Positions 36,907-45,123 of a stretch of DNA of 64,000 nucleotides are shown in pieces (the first letter of the stretch is position 1; every line of letters starts with the position of its first letter). The DNA is from CAVOJV01 sp963696325 (lineage in GTDB: Bacteria; Pseudomonadota; Gammaproteobacteria; Competibacterales; Competibacteraceae): contig CAVOJV010000058.1 in the NCBI GenBank assembly GCA_963696325.1, positions 23,024-87,023 of the forward strand. The letters are read 5' to 3'. The notes under the pieces are model-generated. The model made no database searches. It had not been told where the DNA came from and saw only the letters and a list, made by a program, of their open reading frames with translations. The position numbers and the translations under genes were made by a program.

Positions 36907-38013
36907 TTATAGCGCCTTGCTTGCTATACGGTTGCGGCCCTGCTGCTTAGCTCCATAAAGTGCCCTATCGGCAACGGCAAGTAGCGTAGCCGCGGTTAGA
37001 TTCTGTCTGGGAACACCGCTGGAAATCCCCAAGCTCAATGTCACGAATGAGTTGATCGGAGACTGGGAATGGACAATATGAAGCTGTTGAATGGTCGCTC
37101 GGATGCCTTCGGCCACATGGATAGCCTGATCAACGCTGGTGTTGGGGAGGATCACAGCAAACTCTTCGCCACCATACCGGGCCACTAAATCGCCTGATCG
37201 TCTGACCTTTGAATTGATTGCCTGGGCAACAGCATATAAACAATCATCACCTGCTTGATGTCCATAATTATCATTATAAAGCTTGAAATAGTCGATATCG
37301 CACATAATCAAAGATAATGATTTTTGCTCTCTCGCCAAGCGCTTCCATTCCTGTTTAAGGCACTCGTCAAAGCGGCGCCGATTAGGTATTTTTGTCAAAC
37401 CATCAGAAACAGCGAGACATTTTAATTTTTGATTTGTTTTTTTTAAATTTTCCTCAGCCCGCTTAAGCTGCTCTTCAGCTTCCATTTCCTTGGTAACGAC
37501 AGTCAGACAACCCAAGGAAAGACAGATCCTGTCAGTTCCGTAAGTTTCTATGGTTGCTTGGTCCTTTAACCATATAATTTTATTTTGCTTATTGGAAATT
37601 TTATAAACCGCTTCTACAAACCCGGTTTTTTTGCTTTCTTCTCGTAGTTCTTCTCTGTTTCCACTTAATTCCTGTTGGCCAATAGTTTCTTTTTTAACGC
37701 CGATAGCATAATCAAGGTATTTGTAAATGCGGCGCTCAAGGATACTTTTTTTAAAGAAATCCGCGAAATTGTCGCCTTGATAATCTAAAATGGAAAGAAA
37801 TCGGTTACTGACAAATTCATACCAAATAATTTTCTCTGTTTCCAACCAGGCAGAGATATAGAGAATGGCGGGACTATTGGTTTTCTCAAAATTGCGAAAG
37901 CAATTGATATATCTGGTTAGCTGCGCTTTCAGTGTTTCGCTGTAATCGTCGCGTAAAATATTTCCGCAATATTGCTGGTCAATCTGCAGATCAATATCGC
38001 GAGAAATCGCCAT
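36907..38013 (-). CDS. Diguanylate cyclase (GGDEF domain)
   Basis: 368 residues from the ATG at 38013 (AAGGA upstream); a longer reading would run into the divergent UbiB-like gene. Residues about 1-195 form an unassigned N-terminal region with a hemerythrin/globin-like or PAS-like helical look but no certain domain. A coiled coil follows (MEAEEQLKRAEENLKKTNQK), then a complete GGDEF domain: SDGLTKIPNRRRFDECLKQE, MCDIDYFKLYNDNYGHQAGD, active site RYGGEEF, with a product-inhibition RxxD (RSGD) five residues before it. It makes cyclic-di-GMP. The sequence is strikingly A+T-rich (long T/A runs near 37400-37700), suggesting a separate origin from its neighbours. Confidence 0.9.
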   Translation of the reverse strand: MAISRDIDLQIDQQYCGNILRDDYSETLKAQLTRYINCFRNFEKTNSPAILYISAWLETEKIIWYEFVSNRFLSILDYQGDNFADFFKKSILERRIYKYLDYAIGVKKETIGQQELSGNREELREESKKTGFVEAVYKISNKQNKIIWLKDQATIETYGTDRICLSLGCLTVVTKEMEAEEQLKRAEENLKKTNQKLKCLAVSDGLTKIPNRRRFDECLKQEWKRLAREQKSLSLIMCDIDYFKLYNDNYGHQAGDDCLYAVAQAINSKVRRSGDLVARYGGEEFAVILPNTSVDQAIHVAEGIRATIQQLHIVHSQSPINSFVTLSLGISSGVPRQNLTAATLLAVADRALYGAKQQGRNRIASKAL

Positions 38014-38079
38014 ATGCGGTATCCTTGAGAAAAGCTTGAAATCGAGGGCTCGGGTGGTATTAGCAGTGATGGTAAAACA

Positions 38080-39339
38080 ATGAATGAAATCGAATATAGC
38101 ATCAAAGGCGCATTCAGGATAGCGCAAACAGTCCGTGCGATTACTCAAACTGGACTAGCGTGGGCTCTGGGTGATCGCCCGCCGGCGCCGACCCTACTCA
38201 GGAAAACCTTTGAGCGATTGGGGGCAACCTATATCAAGCTGGGTCAGTTCATCGCCAGTTCACCGTCCTTTTTCCCCGGCGAGTATGTGCAAGAATTTCA
38301 ACTATGCCTAGATCAGACCAACCCGCTACCCTTCGCCACGATGACAACGGTTCTAGAACAAGAACTTGGGCATTTAAGTAGCATTTTTGCCGATATCGAT
38401 CCACAGCCACTCGCATCCGCTTCCATCGCTCAGGTGCATGCCGCCCGACTCGTTACCGGTGAGGATGTAGTGATCAAGATCCAGAAACCGGGAGTCAAGG
38501 ATGTACTGCTGACGGATCTTAACTTTCTCTATCTCAGCGCGCGAATCCTGGAGTTCCTGAGACCAGGCTTGTCATGGGCGTCGCTGTCAGCCATCGCAGC
38601 GGAAATTCAAAAGACTATGATGGAGGAATGCGACTTCTTGAAAGAAGCAGATAATATTAATAAATTCAATGATTTTCTCGCCACTACCGGCAACGACCAG
38701 GCGCTGGCTCCCAGAGTCTACCCGCACGCCACCACCCTGCGAGTGCTGACGATGGAGCGCTTCTACGGGGCTCCACTGACGGATCTGGAGAGCATTCGCA
38801 AGCATTCCAAAGACCCTGAACACACCCTGATCACAGCCATGAACACATGGTTTTCCGGCCTGCTGTTTTGTGAGTTCTTCCATGCCGACGTGCATGCTGG
38901 CAATCTGATGGTGCTTGAGGATGGGCGCGTTGGTTTCCTCGATTTCGGCATCGTCGGTCGGATCGCACCGGAAACTTGGGCGGCGATGACTGCGCTCTTG
39001 GAGGCTGTTGGACACAGTGATTATAAGACCATTGCGAAAGCCATGGTCAAGATGGGTGTAACCAAGGAAACAGTGGATGATGTCCGACTTGCTGGAGATG
39101 TGGAAACCTTGTTCAAGAGCCTGGAAACGCTCCATCCGGATGAACAGGAAATCAATCGCCTGCTATTGGATATCATCGCTTTAGGTGAACGGCATGGCCT
39201 ACACTTTCCCAGGGAGTTCGCACTACTGCTCAAACAGTTCCTGTATTTCGACAGGTACGTTCAGATCCTCGCGCCGGACCTGAACGTGTATGCTGATAAA
39301 CGCATTGCCATGATGCCTGGCGCGAGCGTGCTTGGTTGA
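38080..39339 (+). CDS. ABC1/UbiB-family atypical kinase
   Basis: 419 residues. Protein-kinase-like ABC1 family, members of which support ubiquinone synthesis or lipid homeostasis. Key motifs: FERLGATYIKLGQFIASSP (the family's KxGQ), ASASIAQVHAARLVTGEDVV, VIKIQKPGVKDVLLTDL (nucleotide-binding Lys), EECDFLKEADNINKFNDF (ExD), FFHADVHAGNLMVLEDGRVG with GFLDFGIVGRI (metal-binding DFG). It lacks the C-terminal membrane pair of canonical UbiB and is shorter, so I do not call it ubiB. It is divergent from the diguanylate cyclase and ends in a good terminator. Confidence 0.85.
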   Translation: MNEIEYSIKGAFRIAQTVRAITQTGLAWALGDRPPAPTLLRKTFERLGATYIKLGQFIASSPSFFPGEYVQEFQLCLDQTNPLPFATMTTVLEQELGHLSSIFADIDPQPLASASIAQVHAARLVTGEDVVIKIQKPGVKDVLLTDLNFLYLSARILEFLRPGLSWASLSAIAAEIQKTMMEECDFLKEADNINKFNDFLATTGNDQALAPRVYPHATTLRVLTMERFYGAPLTDLESIRKHSKDPEHTLITAMNTWFSGLLFCEFFHADVHAGNLMVLEDGRVGFLDFGIVGRIAPETWAAMTALLEAVGHSDYKTIAKAMVKMGVTKETVDDVRLAGDVETLFKSLETLHPDEQEINRLLLDIIALGERHGLHFPREFALLLKQFLYFDRYVQILAPDLNVYADKRIAMMPGASVLG

Positions 39340-39368
39340 ACAATTACCGATCGCTGTGGGTCAATGAC

Positions 39369-39400
39369 ACGGGGCTTGGCGACGAACCAGGCCCCGTTTT
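39369..39400 (+). terminator. Intrinsic terminator after the ABC1-family kinase gene
   Basis: Stem ACGGGGCTTGG pairing with CCAGGCCCCGT (11 bp, one wobble) around a 7-nt loop, immediately followed by TTTT. It lies 30 bp after the kinase stop and just before the convergent pyrophosphatase gene. Confidence 0.7.
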
Positions 39401-39404
39401 GGGA

Positions 39405-40328
39405 TTAGCCGGCAAAGGCTTTTTCTAGATAGGGTACTACCTGTTTCTTGCGGCTCATGACGCCCGGTAGCCAGACAGTGCCGTTGTGAGGGGTAGCGCC
39501 AAACGCTTTTTCCAGAATGGCGGGGTCATCGCAGGCGAAGAGTATTTCCGAGCCCTCTTTCATGATGTCGGTCAGCAGCAGGAACACGCTGTGGCGGCCG
39601 CCCTCCTCCTTTAATACTTTTATATCCCTGGCTAGCGCCTCTTTGACGTCGTCAAGAATAGCCAGGTCGATGACTTCAAGCTGACCGATACCGACTTTTT
39701 TATTGCTCATGTTGAAGTCTTTATAATCACGCATGACTAACTCGCGGACCGGGGTCCCGGCCACGGCGGATTTCACCTTGAACATTTCCATGCCCAACGC
39801 GTCTAGATTATCTTCTCCTGCAATCGTGGCCAGTGCTTTGGCGGCTTCCTTGTCTTTATCCGTACAGGTCGCTGATTTAAAGATGACGGTGTCGCTAAGG
39901 ATGGCGCATAGCATTATGCCGGCGATATTTTTCGGAATCTCCACACCAGCGAAATCGTACATTGATTTGAGTACGGTGCAGGAGCAACCGACAGGCCAGA
40001 TCCAGCACTCAAGCGGATTCGTGGTGGTAACGTCACCTAGCTTGTGATGATCGACAATCGCCAATATATCGGCCTTGGCCAGGTCGGCCGGGCCCTGAGC
40101 CAGGTCGGAGAAATCGACCAGCATGACCTGCTTGCCGGCAAACGAGGCCATTATTTCAGGTGCGGAAAACCCGTACTTTGCTAGGATGAACTTAGATTCC
40201 GGATTGATTTTCTCTTGCGTTACCGGTGTCGCGGCAGTACCCAATTTGCTTTTTAGATCCGCCAGGGCGATGGCGCCGCATACGGTATCGGAGTCCGGAC
40301 TTTTATGCCCAAAAATGTAAACAGCCAT
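39405..40328 (-). CDS. ppaC: Manganese-dependent inorganic pyrophosphatase (family II)
   Basis: 307 residues from the ATG at 40328, with GGGAGG 7 nt upstream; longer readings are not conserved. DHH-family hydrolase of pyrophosphate. Metal-binding motifs: MAVYIFGHKSPDSDTVCGAI, VMLVDFSDLAQ, LAIVDHHKLGDVTT, and GIMLCAILSDTVIFKSATCT; the C-terminal domain has SRKKQVVPYLEKAF. Family II enzymes are patchy in gammaproteobacteria, where family I Ppa is usual. Confidence 0.93.
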   Translation of the reverse strand: MAVYIFGHKSPDSDTVCGAIALADLKSKLGTAATPVTQEKINPESKFILAKYGFSAPEIMASFAGKQVMLVDFSDLAQGPADLAKADILAIVDHHKLGDVTTTNPLECWIWPVGCSCTVLKSMYDFAGVEIPKNIAGIMLCAILSDTVIFKSATCTDKDKEAAKALATIAGEDNLDALGMEMFKVKSAVAGTPVRELVMRDYKDFNMSNKKVGIGQLEVIDLAILDDVKEALARDIKVLKEEGGRHSVFLLLTDIMKEGSEILFACDDPAILEKAFGATPHNGTVWLPGVMSRKKQVVPYLEKAFAG

Positions 40329-40506
40329 GCATAACCTCCCACTGGTTAAGAATGAAAAAACACTTGTACAATAGAATTCTGAAAGGGGAACTACTTTATT
40401 ATGTTGAAGCCAACTGCCAACCAAAGGCAAGCGGATAAGAACGACAACAGGAAAATAGCTGCTCTCTCCGCTGTGGGGAAGGGCAGTCAGCGGGAAGTGT
40501 TGCTTC

Positions 40507-41271
40507 CTACAGGTTAAGCTGCTGGTATACGCTGTGGGCAATTTCGGCTAACAGCGGCTTATCAAGTTCACCGATCAGTGCGTAGCCCATTTCTCCGTCG
40601 ATCCAATAGAAAGCATTGACTCCTTCCTGTTGGGCGAAGCGAAAAGCGGTATCCTGCCTTGCTTCCATGCCTCGCTGTACGAATAGCGTCAATCGTCGGC
40701 CACCGGCATCCTGATACATGAACTGGGCGGCAGGCCGTCCGTCTGCGGGCAGCAAACGCCCACCCAACAGTTCATACCCGAGTGCATTCAAGTGGGGGGC
40801 GCGAATTGCCACACCCAGTCGTTTGGAAAGCCATGCCAGCAGATGTTGTTCCTGAGTGGTGTCCACTTCCACGGGATGGCGTACTTCGGGCGTATAGATC
40901 GCGTGCGCAAAAACTGCCTGCCGTAACAGAGCAACGTTCTGTTGGGTTTGCCGAGTGGCCTGATCATGACCGAACCAGCCCAGCATACCGCCCAACACTA
41001 TCCAACCCGTTATCCCCGCGACCCGCAGCAGACCTTGAGAACGTGGCCGTTTATAGCGCTCCAACAAGTGTGATGGCACCGGTTCGTGGAGTACATCGTC
41101 GAACAAGGCATGCAATCCCCCATCGATGAGCTGATAGTCTCGCAGTCGCTGCGCTTCTTCAGGGTGGGCGGCCAGATACATTTCCACCTGGATACGGCTG
41201 CCCTCCTCCAGGCAGCCATCCACGTAAGCATGCAGATCCGCTTCGCTGATGGCACCAGACTCACAGCTCAT
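40507..41271 (-). CDS. Anti-sigma factor (membrane-anchored)
   Basis: 254 residues. The N-terminal cytoplasmic part AISEADLHAYVDGCLEEGSR followed by YLAAHPEEAQRLRDYQLIDG is the RsiW/ChrR-like anti-sigma pattern but without the full zinc HxxxCxxC motif. One membrane span follows near residues 78-95 (VAGITGWIVLGGMLGWFG), then a periplasmic domain of about 150 residues with HLNALGYELLGGRLLPADGR. It overlaps the sigma-factor stop by 4 nt, so the two are coupled and this protein probably holds that sigma factor inactive at the membrane. The inducing signal is unknown. Confidence 0.85.
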   Translation of the reverse strand: MSCESGAISEADLHAYVDGCLEEGSRIQVEMYLAAHPEEAQRLRDYQLIDGGLHALFDDVLHEPVPSHLLERYKRPRSQGLLRVAGITGWIVLGGMLGWFGHDQATRQTQQNVALLRQAVFAHAIYTPEVRHPVEVDTTQEQHLLAWLSKRLGVAIRAPHLNALGYELLGGRLLPADGRPAAQFMYQDAGGRRLTLFVQRGMEARQDTAFRFAQQEGVNAFYWIDGEMGYALIGELDKPLLAEIAHSVYQQLNL

Positions 41272-41774
41272 TTGATTCTCCTCAGACGGGGTCGTGGTGA
41301 GTCCAAAGCCTGGCGCAGGTGTTCCCGGGCTCGCGCCAGACGAGACATGACTGTACCGATAGGTATCCCTAGCACAGTCGCCACTTCCTGATAACTCAGC
41401 TGCTCCAGTCCTACCAACAACACGAGTTCGCGCTGCTCATCCCCCAATGTTGCCAGGGCGGTTTGTAGATCGCGCAGATCTAGATCGGTCTCTTGTTGAG
41501 GCCGGTGTTCGCTGGCCAGTTCTTCCTCAGACAGCGGCACCAGCGTGGGTTCATGGGCATAACGCCGAACTTGATTAGCAAACACGTTATGCATAATGGT
41601 GAATAGCCAGGGGCGGATATCCTCTCCGCCCCGCCAAAGGCGAATCCGGCTCCAGGCCCGTTCCAGGGTATCTTGAACCAAGTCGTCCGCCCGGTTAGTA
41701 TCGCCCGTCAAGGCGCGGGCATAACGGCGCAGCCGGGGAATATTCTGGACAATGAGTTGGGCAATGTCGCTCAT
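41268..41774 (-). CDS. RNA polymerase ECF-type sigma factor
   Basis: 168 residues. Region 2: RLRRYARALTGDTNRADDLV, QDTLERAWSRIRLWRGGEDI, RPWLFTIMHNVFANQVRR. Region 4: LATLGDEQRELVLLVGLEQL, SYQEVATVLGIPIGTVMSRL, ARAREHLRQAL. It directs RNA polymerase to stress- or envelope-response promoters. Its 3' end overlaps the anti-sigma gene start (ATGA). Target genes cannot be derived from this window. Confidence 0.94.
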   Translation of the reverse strand: MSDIAQLIVQNIPRLRRYARALTGDTNRADDLVQDTLERAWSRIRLWRGGEDIRPWLFTIMHNVFANQVRRYAHEPTLVPLSEEELASEHRPQQETDLDLRDLQTALATLGDEQRELVLLVGLEQLSYQEVATVLGIPIGTVMSRLARAREHLRQALDSPRPRLRRIK

Positions 41775-41796
41775 GACCCTGGACCGGGCACGTAGA

Positions 41797-41994
41797 CTAT
41801 GCTTTACCGCGGACTGAACAGGTGCTGAAGCCTAGCAGCCCGTAGAGCGGGCACCAGTTGATCAGTCCGGTCGATAGCGGCACCAAGCCGATCCAGCCCC
41901 AAAGTATTGGCTGGCCAAGGAATACTAAACTGAGCAGCATTAATCCTATAATGATACGCAGCCCCTTATCGATAATGCCTACATTTTTGAGCAT
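41797..41994 (-). CDS. DUF2892-family small membrane protein
   Basis: 65 residues from the ATG at 41994: MLKNVGIIDKGLRIIIGLML, then a second hydrophobic span ILWGWIGLVPLSTGLINW, and CPLYGLLGFSTCSV. This is the DUF2892 (YgaP-type transmembrane) pattern with two spans and the conserved CPLY. In other proteins the domain accompanies rhodanese or sulfur enzymes. A GTG at 42027 overlapping the previous stop is an alternative start. Role unknown here. Confidence 0.8.
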   Translation of the reverse strand: MLKNVGIIDKGLRIIIGLMLLSLVFLGQPILWGWIGLVPLSTGLINWCPLYGLLGFSTCSVRGKA

Positions 41995-42023
41995 CTTGAT
42001 TAACTTGATACCGATTTCTGATG

Positions 42024-42443
42024 TCACAAGCTGAGGGCAGGGTCGATCTGCCAGATCTCGTTTACCAGTTTGTTATCCCGGTAAACCAGTACATAGCGGA
42101 CCTTGATGGCATTCTTGCCGGTGAAAGCCACATTGGCGGTTACCGTAGCGCCTTTGGGATTAACGCTTTCCTGGAGATCAGCCACCTTGACCGTCAGCGG
42201 CCCCTGGGCATTGGAAAATTTGCTCCACACCTCTTTTAGCGAATCCTTGCCAGAGTAGGCGCCATCCAAGGGTCCACCTATCCAGTACAAAGTAGCTTGG
42301 TTTTGGTATTGGCCCATGAGCTTGTCGAGCTGACCGGAAGCGATGGCTTTGAAATGATCCTGAGCAGCTTCACCAGCCGGGCCGGCCAGTGCCAGGCTGG
42401 ATAATGACAGTAACGCAGCGGCGCTGAGCATACGTGATGGCAT
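42024..42443 (-). CDS. Exported SnoaL/DUF4440-like (NTF2 fold) protein
   Basis: 139 residues. Signal peptide MPSRMLSAAALLSLSSLALA with probable cleavage at ALA-GPAGEA. The mature part (HFKAIASGQLDKLMGQYQNQ, ATLYWIGGPLDGAYSGKDSL, KEVWSKFSNAQGPLTVKVAD, VLVYRDNKLVNEIWQIDPA) fits the cone-shaped NTF2/SnoaL fold found in many small periplasmic proteins. No catalytic residue can be assigned. It is followed by the DUF2892 gene on the same strand, and the pair lies upstream of the ECF sigma operon. Confidence 0.7.
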   Translation of the reverse strand: MPSRMLSAAALLSLSSLALAGPAGEAAQDHFKAIASGQLDKLMGQYQNQATLYWIGGPLDGAYSGKDSLKEVWSKFSNAQGPLTVKVADLQESVNPKGATVTANVAFTGKNAIKVRYVLVYRDNKLVNEIWQIDPALSL

Positions 42444-42608
42444 GTTCACTGATAAACCCCTTCTAATTGGCGAGACCCAACATGGCCTCAGAGGGATTAA
42501 CACGCTACCGTCAAGATTATTCCACCATTACATTAATAGTCACTGAATGCTGTTATATTTACTCATGGCGCTGGGCAATATGCAGACCAACCCAAGAATA
42601 ATATATCC

Positions 42609-43673
42609 ATGGCAAATCCAATTGTATTTCGTAAGGAAATCAAACAGGGACGGCAATACGATCCGCGCCAGAATTTTGCGTTAAGCACTATCGCGAGCGA
42701 AATTCGCTACGATCCGCTGACGGGAGATAGCGGGCGTCTCTGCCATTTTCTATTCAATTCGGCACCCCCCACCGAACTGAGTGCGTTGATTGCCAACTCC
42801 GCAGTGAATTGCCCGTTTTGCCCGGCAGCGGTTAACAAGGTAACACCCCGGTTTCCAGAGGATCTGCTTCCCGCAGGTCGGTTGCGTCACGGCGCCGCGG
42901 TCCTGTTTCCGAACCTGTTTCCCTATGACGATGTTTCTGCAGTGGCAGTGATATCAGAGCGCCATTTCCATCCGCTGGAAGACATTCCAGAACGGATCAT
43001 TGTGGATGGAATCACTATCGCACGGGAATTTCTTTGCCTGATCGAAGCTGGCTACCGCGAATCTGCCGATCCAGGTTATGGTATCGTTGTCTGGAACTAC
43101 CTGCCACCCGCAGGTGCGTCGCAAGTACATCCTCATATGCAGGTCGTGCACACGACCAATCCGGGCAATACACTCCGGCGCGAGTTGGCGGCTGAAAAAG
43201 CCTATCGGGAAAAGTATGGGCGAACCTACATGGCGGATCTGCTGACAATGGAACAGGCCGAGGGCGCCCGCTGGATAGGAAAAAGTGGTTCGGTTTCATG
43301 GTACACCCCCTATGTGCCGACCGGTCTGTTGGGAGATTGCGTGGGAGTATTCCCAGGCCGGTCGACTCTGACGGCGTTGACCGATGCGGAGATCGCGGAT
43401 TTCGCCGCTGGCCTGAGACAGGTGCTCCGCTACTTCGCCAGCCTGGGATTATGGAGCTTTAACTTGATGTTTTTCCCTGCCAGTATGGGTTCAACAGCAG
43501 ATGAGCACTGGCTGACGGCCCGCATTGTGCCACGCTTTTACCTGAACTCCGTCTTGCATGTGTCCGACGTTGCTTATCTCCAACTACTCATGGGAGAACG
43601 CCTGGCCATGGTCTATCCTGAACAGACCGCGGCCAGTCTGAGAGACAGCATTGGGTTCGGGGGCAACCATTAG
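42609..43673 (+). CDS. GalT-like nucleotidyltransferase (HIT superfamily)
   Basis: 354 residues. Resembles galactose-1-phosphate uridylyltransferases: zinc motif NCPFCPAAVNKVTPRFPEDL, AAVLFPNLFPYDDVSAVAVI, ISERHFHPLEDIP, and the histidine-triad active site VHPHMQVVHTTNPGN, with the second His the likely nucleophile. The active site is HPHMQ rather than the HPHGQ of classical GalT, and no other Leloir genes are nearby, so the nucleotide and sugar specificity is open; ADP-glucose phosphorylase-type activity is one possibility given the glycogen genes 7 kb away (speculative). It converges with gltD. Confidence 0.75.
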   Translation: MANPIVFRKEIKQGRQYDPRQNFALSTIASEIRYDPLTGDSGRLCHFLFNSAPPTELSALIANSAVNCPFCPAAVNKVTPRFPEDLLPAGRLRHGAAVLFPNLFPYDDVSAVAVISERHFHPLEDIPERIIVDGITIAREFLCLIEAGYRESADPGYGIVVWNYLPPAGASQVHPHMQVVHTTNPGNTLRRELAAEKAYREKYGRTYMADLLTMEQAEGARWIGKSGSVSWYTPYVPTGLLGDCVGVFPGRSTLTALTDAEIADFAAGLRQVLRYFASLGLWSFNLMFFPASMGSTADEHWLTARIVPRFYLNSVLHVSDVAYLQLLMGERLAMVYPEQTAASLRDSIGFGGNH

Positions 43674-43679
43674 CCACTA

Positions 43680-45122
43680 TCAACGCGGCAAATCGGACCG
43701 GCCCATCAAATATTCGTCAACAGCACGGGCGCACTGACGACCCTCGCGAATAGCCCAGACCACCAGCGACTGGCCGCGCCGCATATCGCCGGCACAGAAC
43801 ACCCTGTCAACGGTGGTCTGATAACGCCAGGTGTCTGCCTTGACATTGCTGTGTGTATCCAGGCCGACATCCAATTCCTTGAGCATGCCGTCCAGGATTG
43901 GGTGCGCAAATCCCATGGCTAACAGCACCAGGTTGGCTTTAATGGTGAACTCGCTGTCCGGCGCCTCGTGCATCGCCCAGCGACCGTCTGCCTGCTGCCG
44001 CCACTGTACGCGTGTCGCTTGCAAGGCGATAACCCGCCCATTCCTGCCGATAAAGGCCTTGCTGCCTACTGACCAATCCCGGTCACAGCCCTCCTCGTGA
44101 GAAGTGGAGGTGCGCAGTTTCATGGGCCACCGTGGCCAGCTCAGCAGTTTGTTTTCACGTTCCGGTGGTTTGGGCATGATTTCGAGTTGGGTGACGGAAC
44201 TGGCGCCCTGGCGTACCGAGGTACCCACGCAGTCGGAACCGGTGTCGCCACCGCCGATCACTAGCACGTCTTTGCCGGCGGCGAGGATGGCTTGCTCGGG
44301 AGGTATGAGTTCCCCTTCCATTCTCTTGTTCTGTTGAACGAGAAAATCCATGGCGAAATAGATGCCGGCCAGTTCGCGGCCTTCTATGGGTAAATCACGA
44401 GGCTGTTCCGAGCCACCGGTGAGGATCAGGGCGTCGTTCTCATCCAGCAGTTTTTGCGCCGGTATGCCGACGCCGATGTGGCTGTTGCGCCGGAATTCCA
44501 CGCCCTCGGCCTGCATCTGGGCCATGCGTCGGTCGACCAGATGGTTGTCGAGCTTGAAGTCGGGGATGCCATGGCATAACAATCCACCGATGCGCGAACT
44601 CTTCTCGTAAACCACTACTTTGTGGCCGGTGCGGGCCAGTTGCTGAGCACAAGCGAGCCCCGCCGGCCCGGAACCCACAATAGCTACTCGCTTGCCGGTC
44701 CGATGGCGGGGGATCTGGGGCAAAACCCAACCCTCCTTCCAGCCCTTATCGATGATGGCGCACTCGATAGTCTTGATGGTCACCGCTTCATCGATCAGAT
44801 TCAGGGTGCAAGCCGCTTCGCAGGGCGCCGGACAAACCCGGCCTGTGAATTCCGGGAAATTGTTGGTGGAATGCAGCACCTCCAAAGCCTCGCGCCAATC
44901 GCCCTTGTATACCAGGTCATTCCAGTCCGGAATAATATTGTTCACCGGACAGCCCTGATGGCAATAGGGAATGCCGCAATCCATGCAGCGTGCACTCTGT
45001 TGGCATACCTGCTCATCCGGCAGGGGTATCACAAAATCCCGGAAGTGCTGGACGCGTTCCCGGACGGGTGTATAGAGCCGGTCGTGGCGGGAAATTTCCA
45101 GAAAACCAGTCGGCTTGCCCAT
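43680..45122 (-). CDS. gltD: Glutamate synthase (NADPH) small subunit
   Basis: 480 residues from the ATG at 45122, 1 nt after the gltB stop with GGGAG upstream. Supplies electrons from NADPH to GltB. N-terminal iron-sulfur cysteines in SARCMDCGIPYCHQGCPVNN and GRVCPAPCEAACTLNLIDEA; FAD motif VAIVGSGPAGLACAQQLART; GGLLCHGIPDFKLDNHLVDR; NADPH motif VLVIGGGDTGSDCVGTSVRQ; C-terminal VFCAGDMRRGQSLVVWAIRE. It forms an operon with gltB. Confidence 0.96.
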   Translation of the reverse strand: MGKPTGFLEISRHDRLYTPVRERVQHFRDFVIPLPDEQVCQQSARCMDCGIPYCHQGCPVNNIIPDWNDLVYKGDWREALEVLHSTNNFPEFTGRVCPAPCEAACTLNLIDEAVTIKTIECAIIDKGWKEGWVLPQIPRHRTGKRVAIVGSGPAGLACAQQLARTGHKVVVYEKSSRIGGLLCHGIPDFKLDNHLVDRRMAQMQAEGVEFRRNSHIGVGIPAQKLLDENDALILTGGSEQPRDLPIEGRELAGIYFAMDFLVQQNKRMEGELIPPEQAILAAGKDVLVIGGGDTGSDCVGTSVRQGASSVTQLEIMPKPPERENKLLSWPRWPMKLRTSTSHEEGCDRDWSVGSKAFIGRNGRVIALQATRVQWRQQADGRWAMHEAPDSEFTIKANLVLLAMGFAHPILDGMLKELDVGLDTHSNVKADTWRYQTTVDRVFCAGDMRRGQSLVVWAIREGRQCARAVDEYLMGRSDLPR

Positions 45123-45123
45123 C

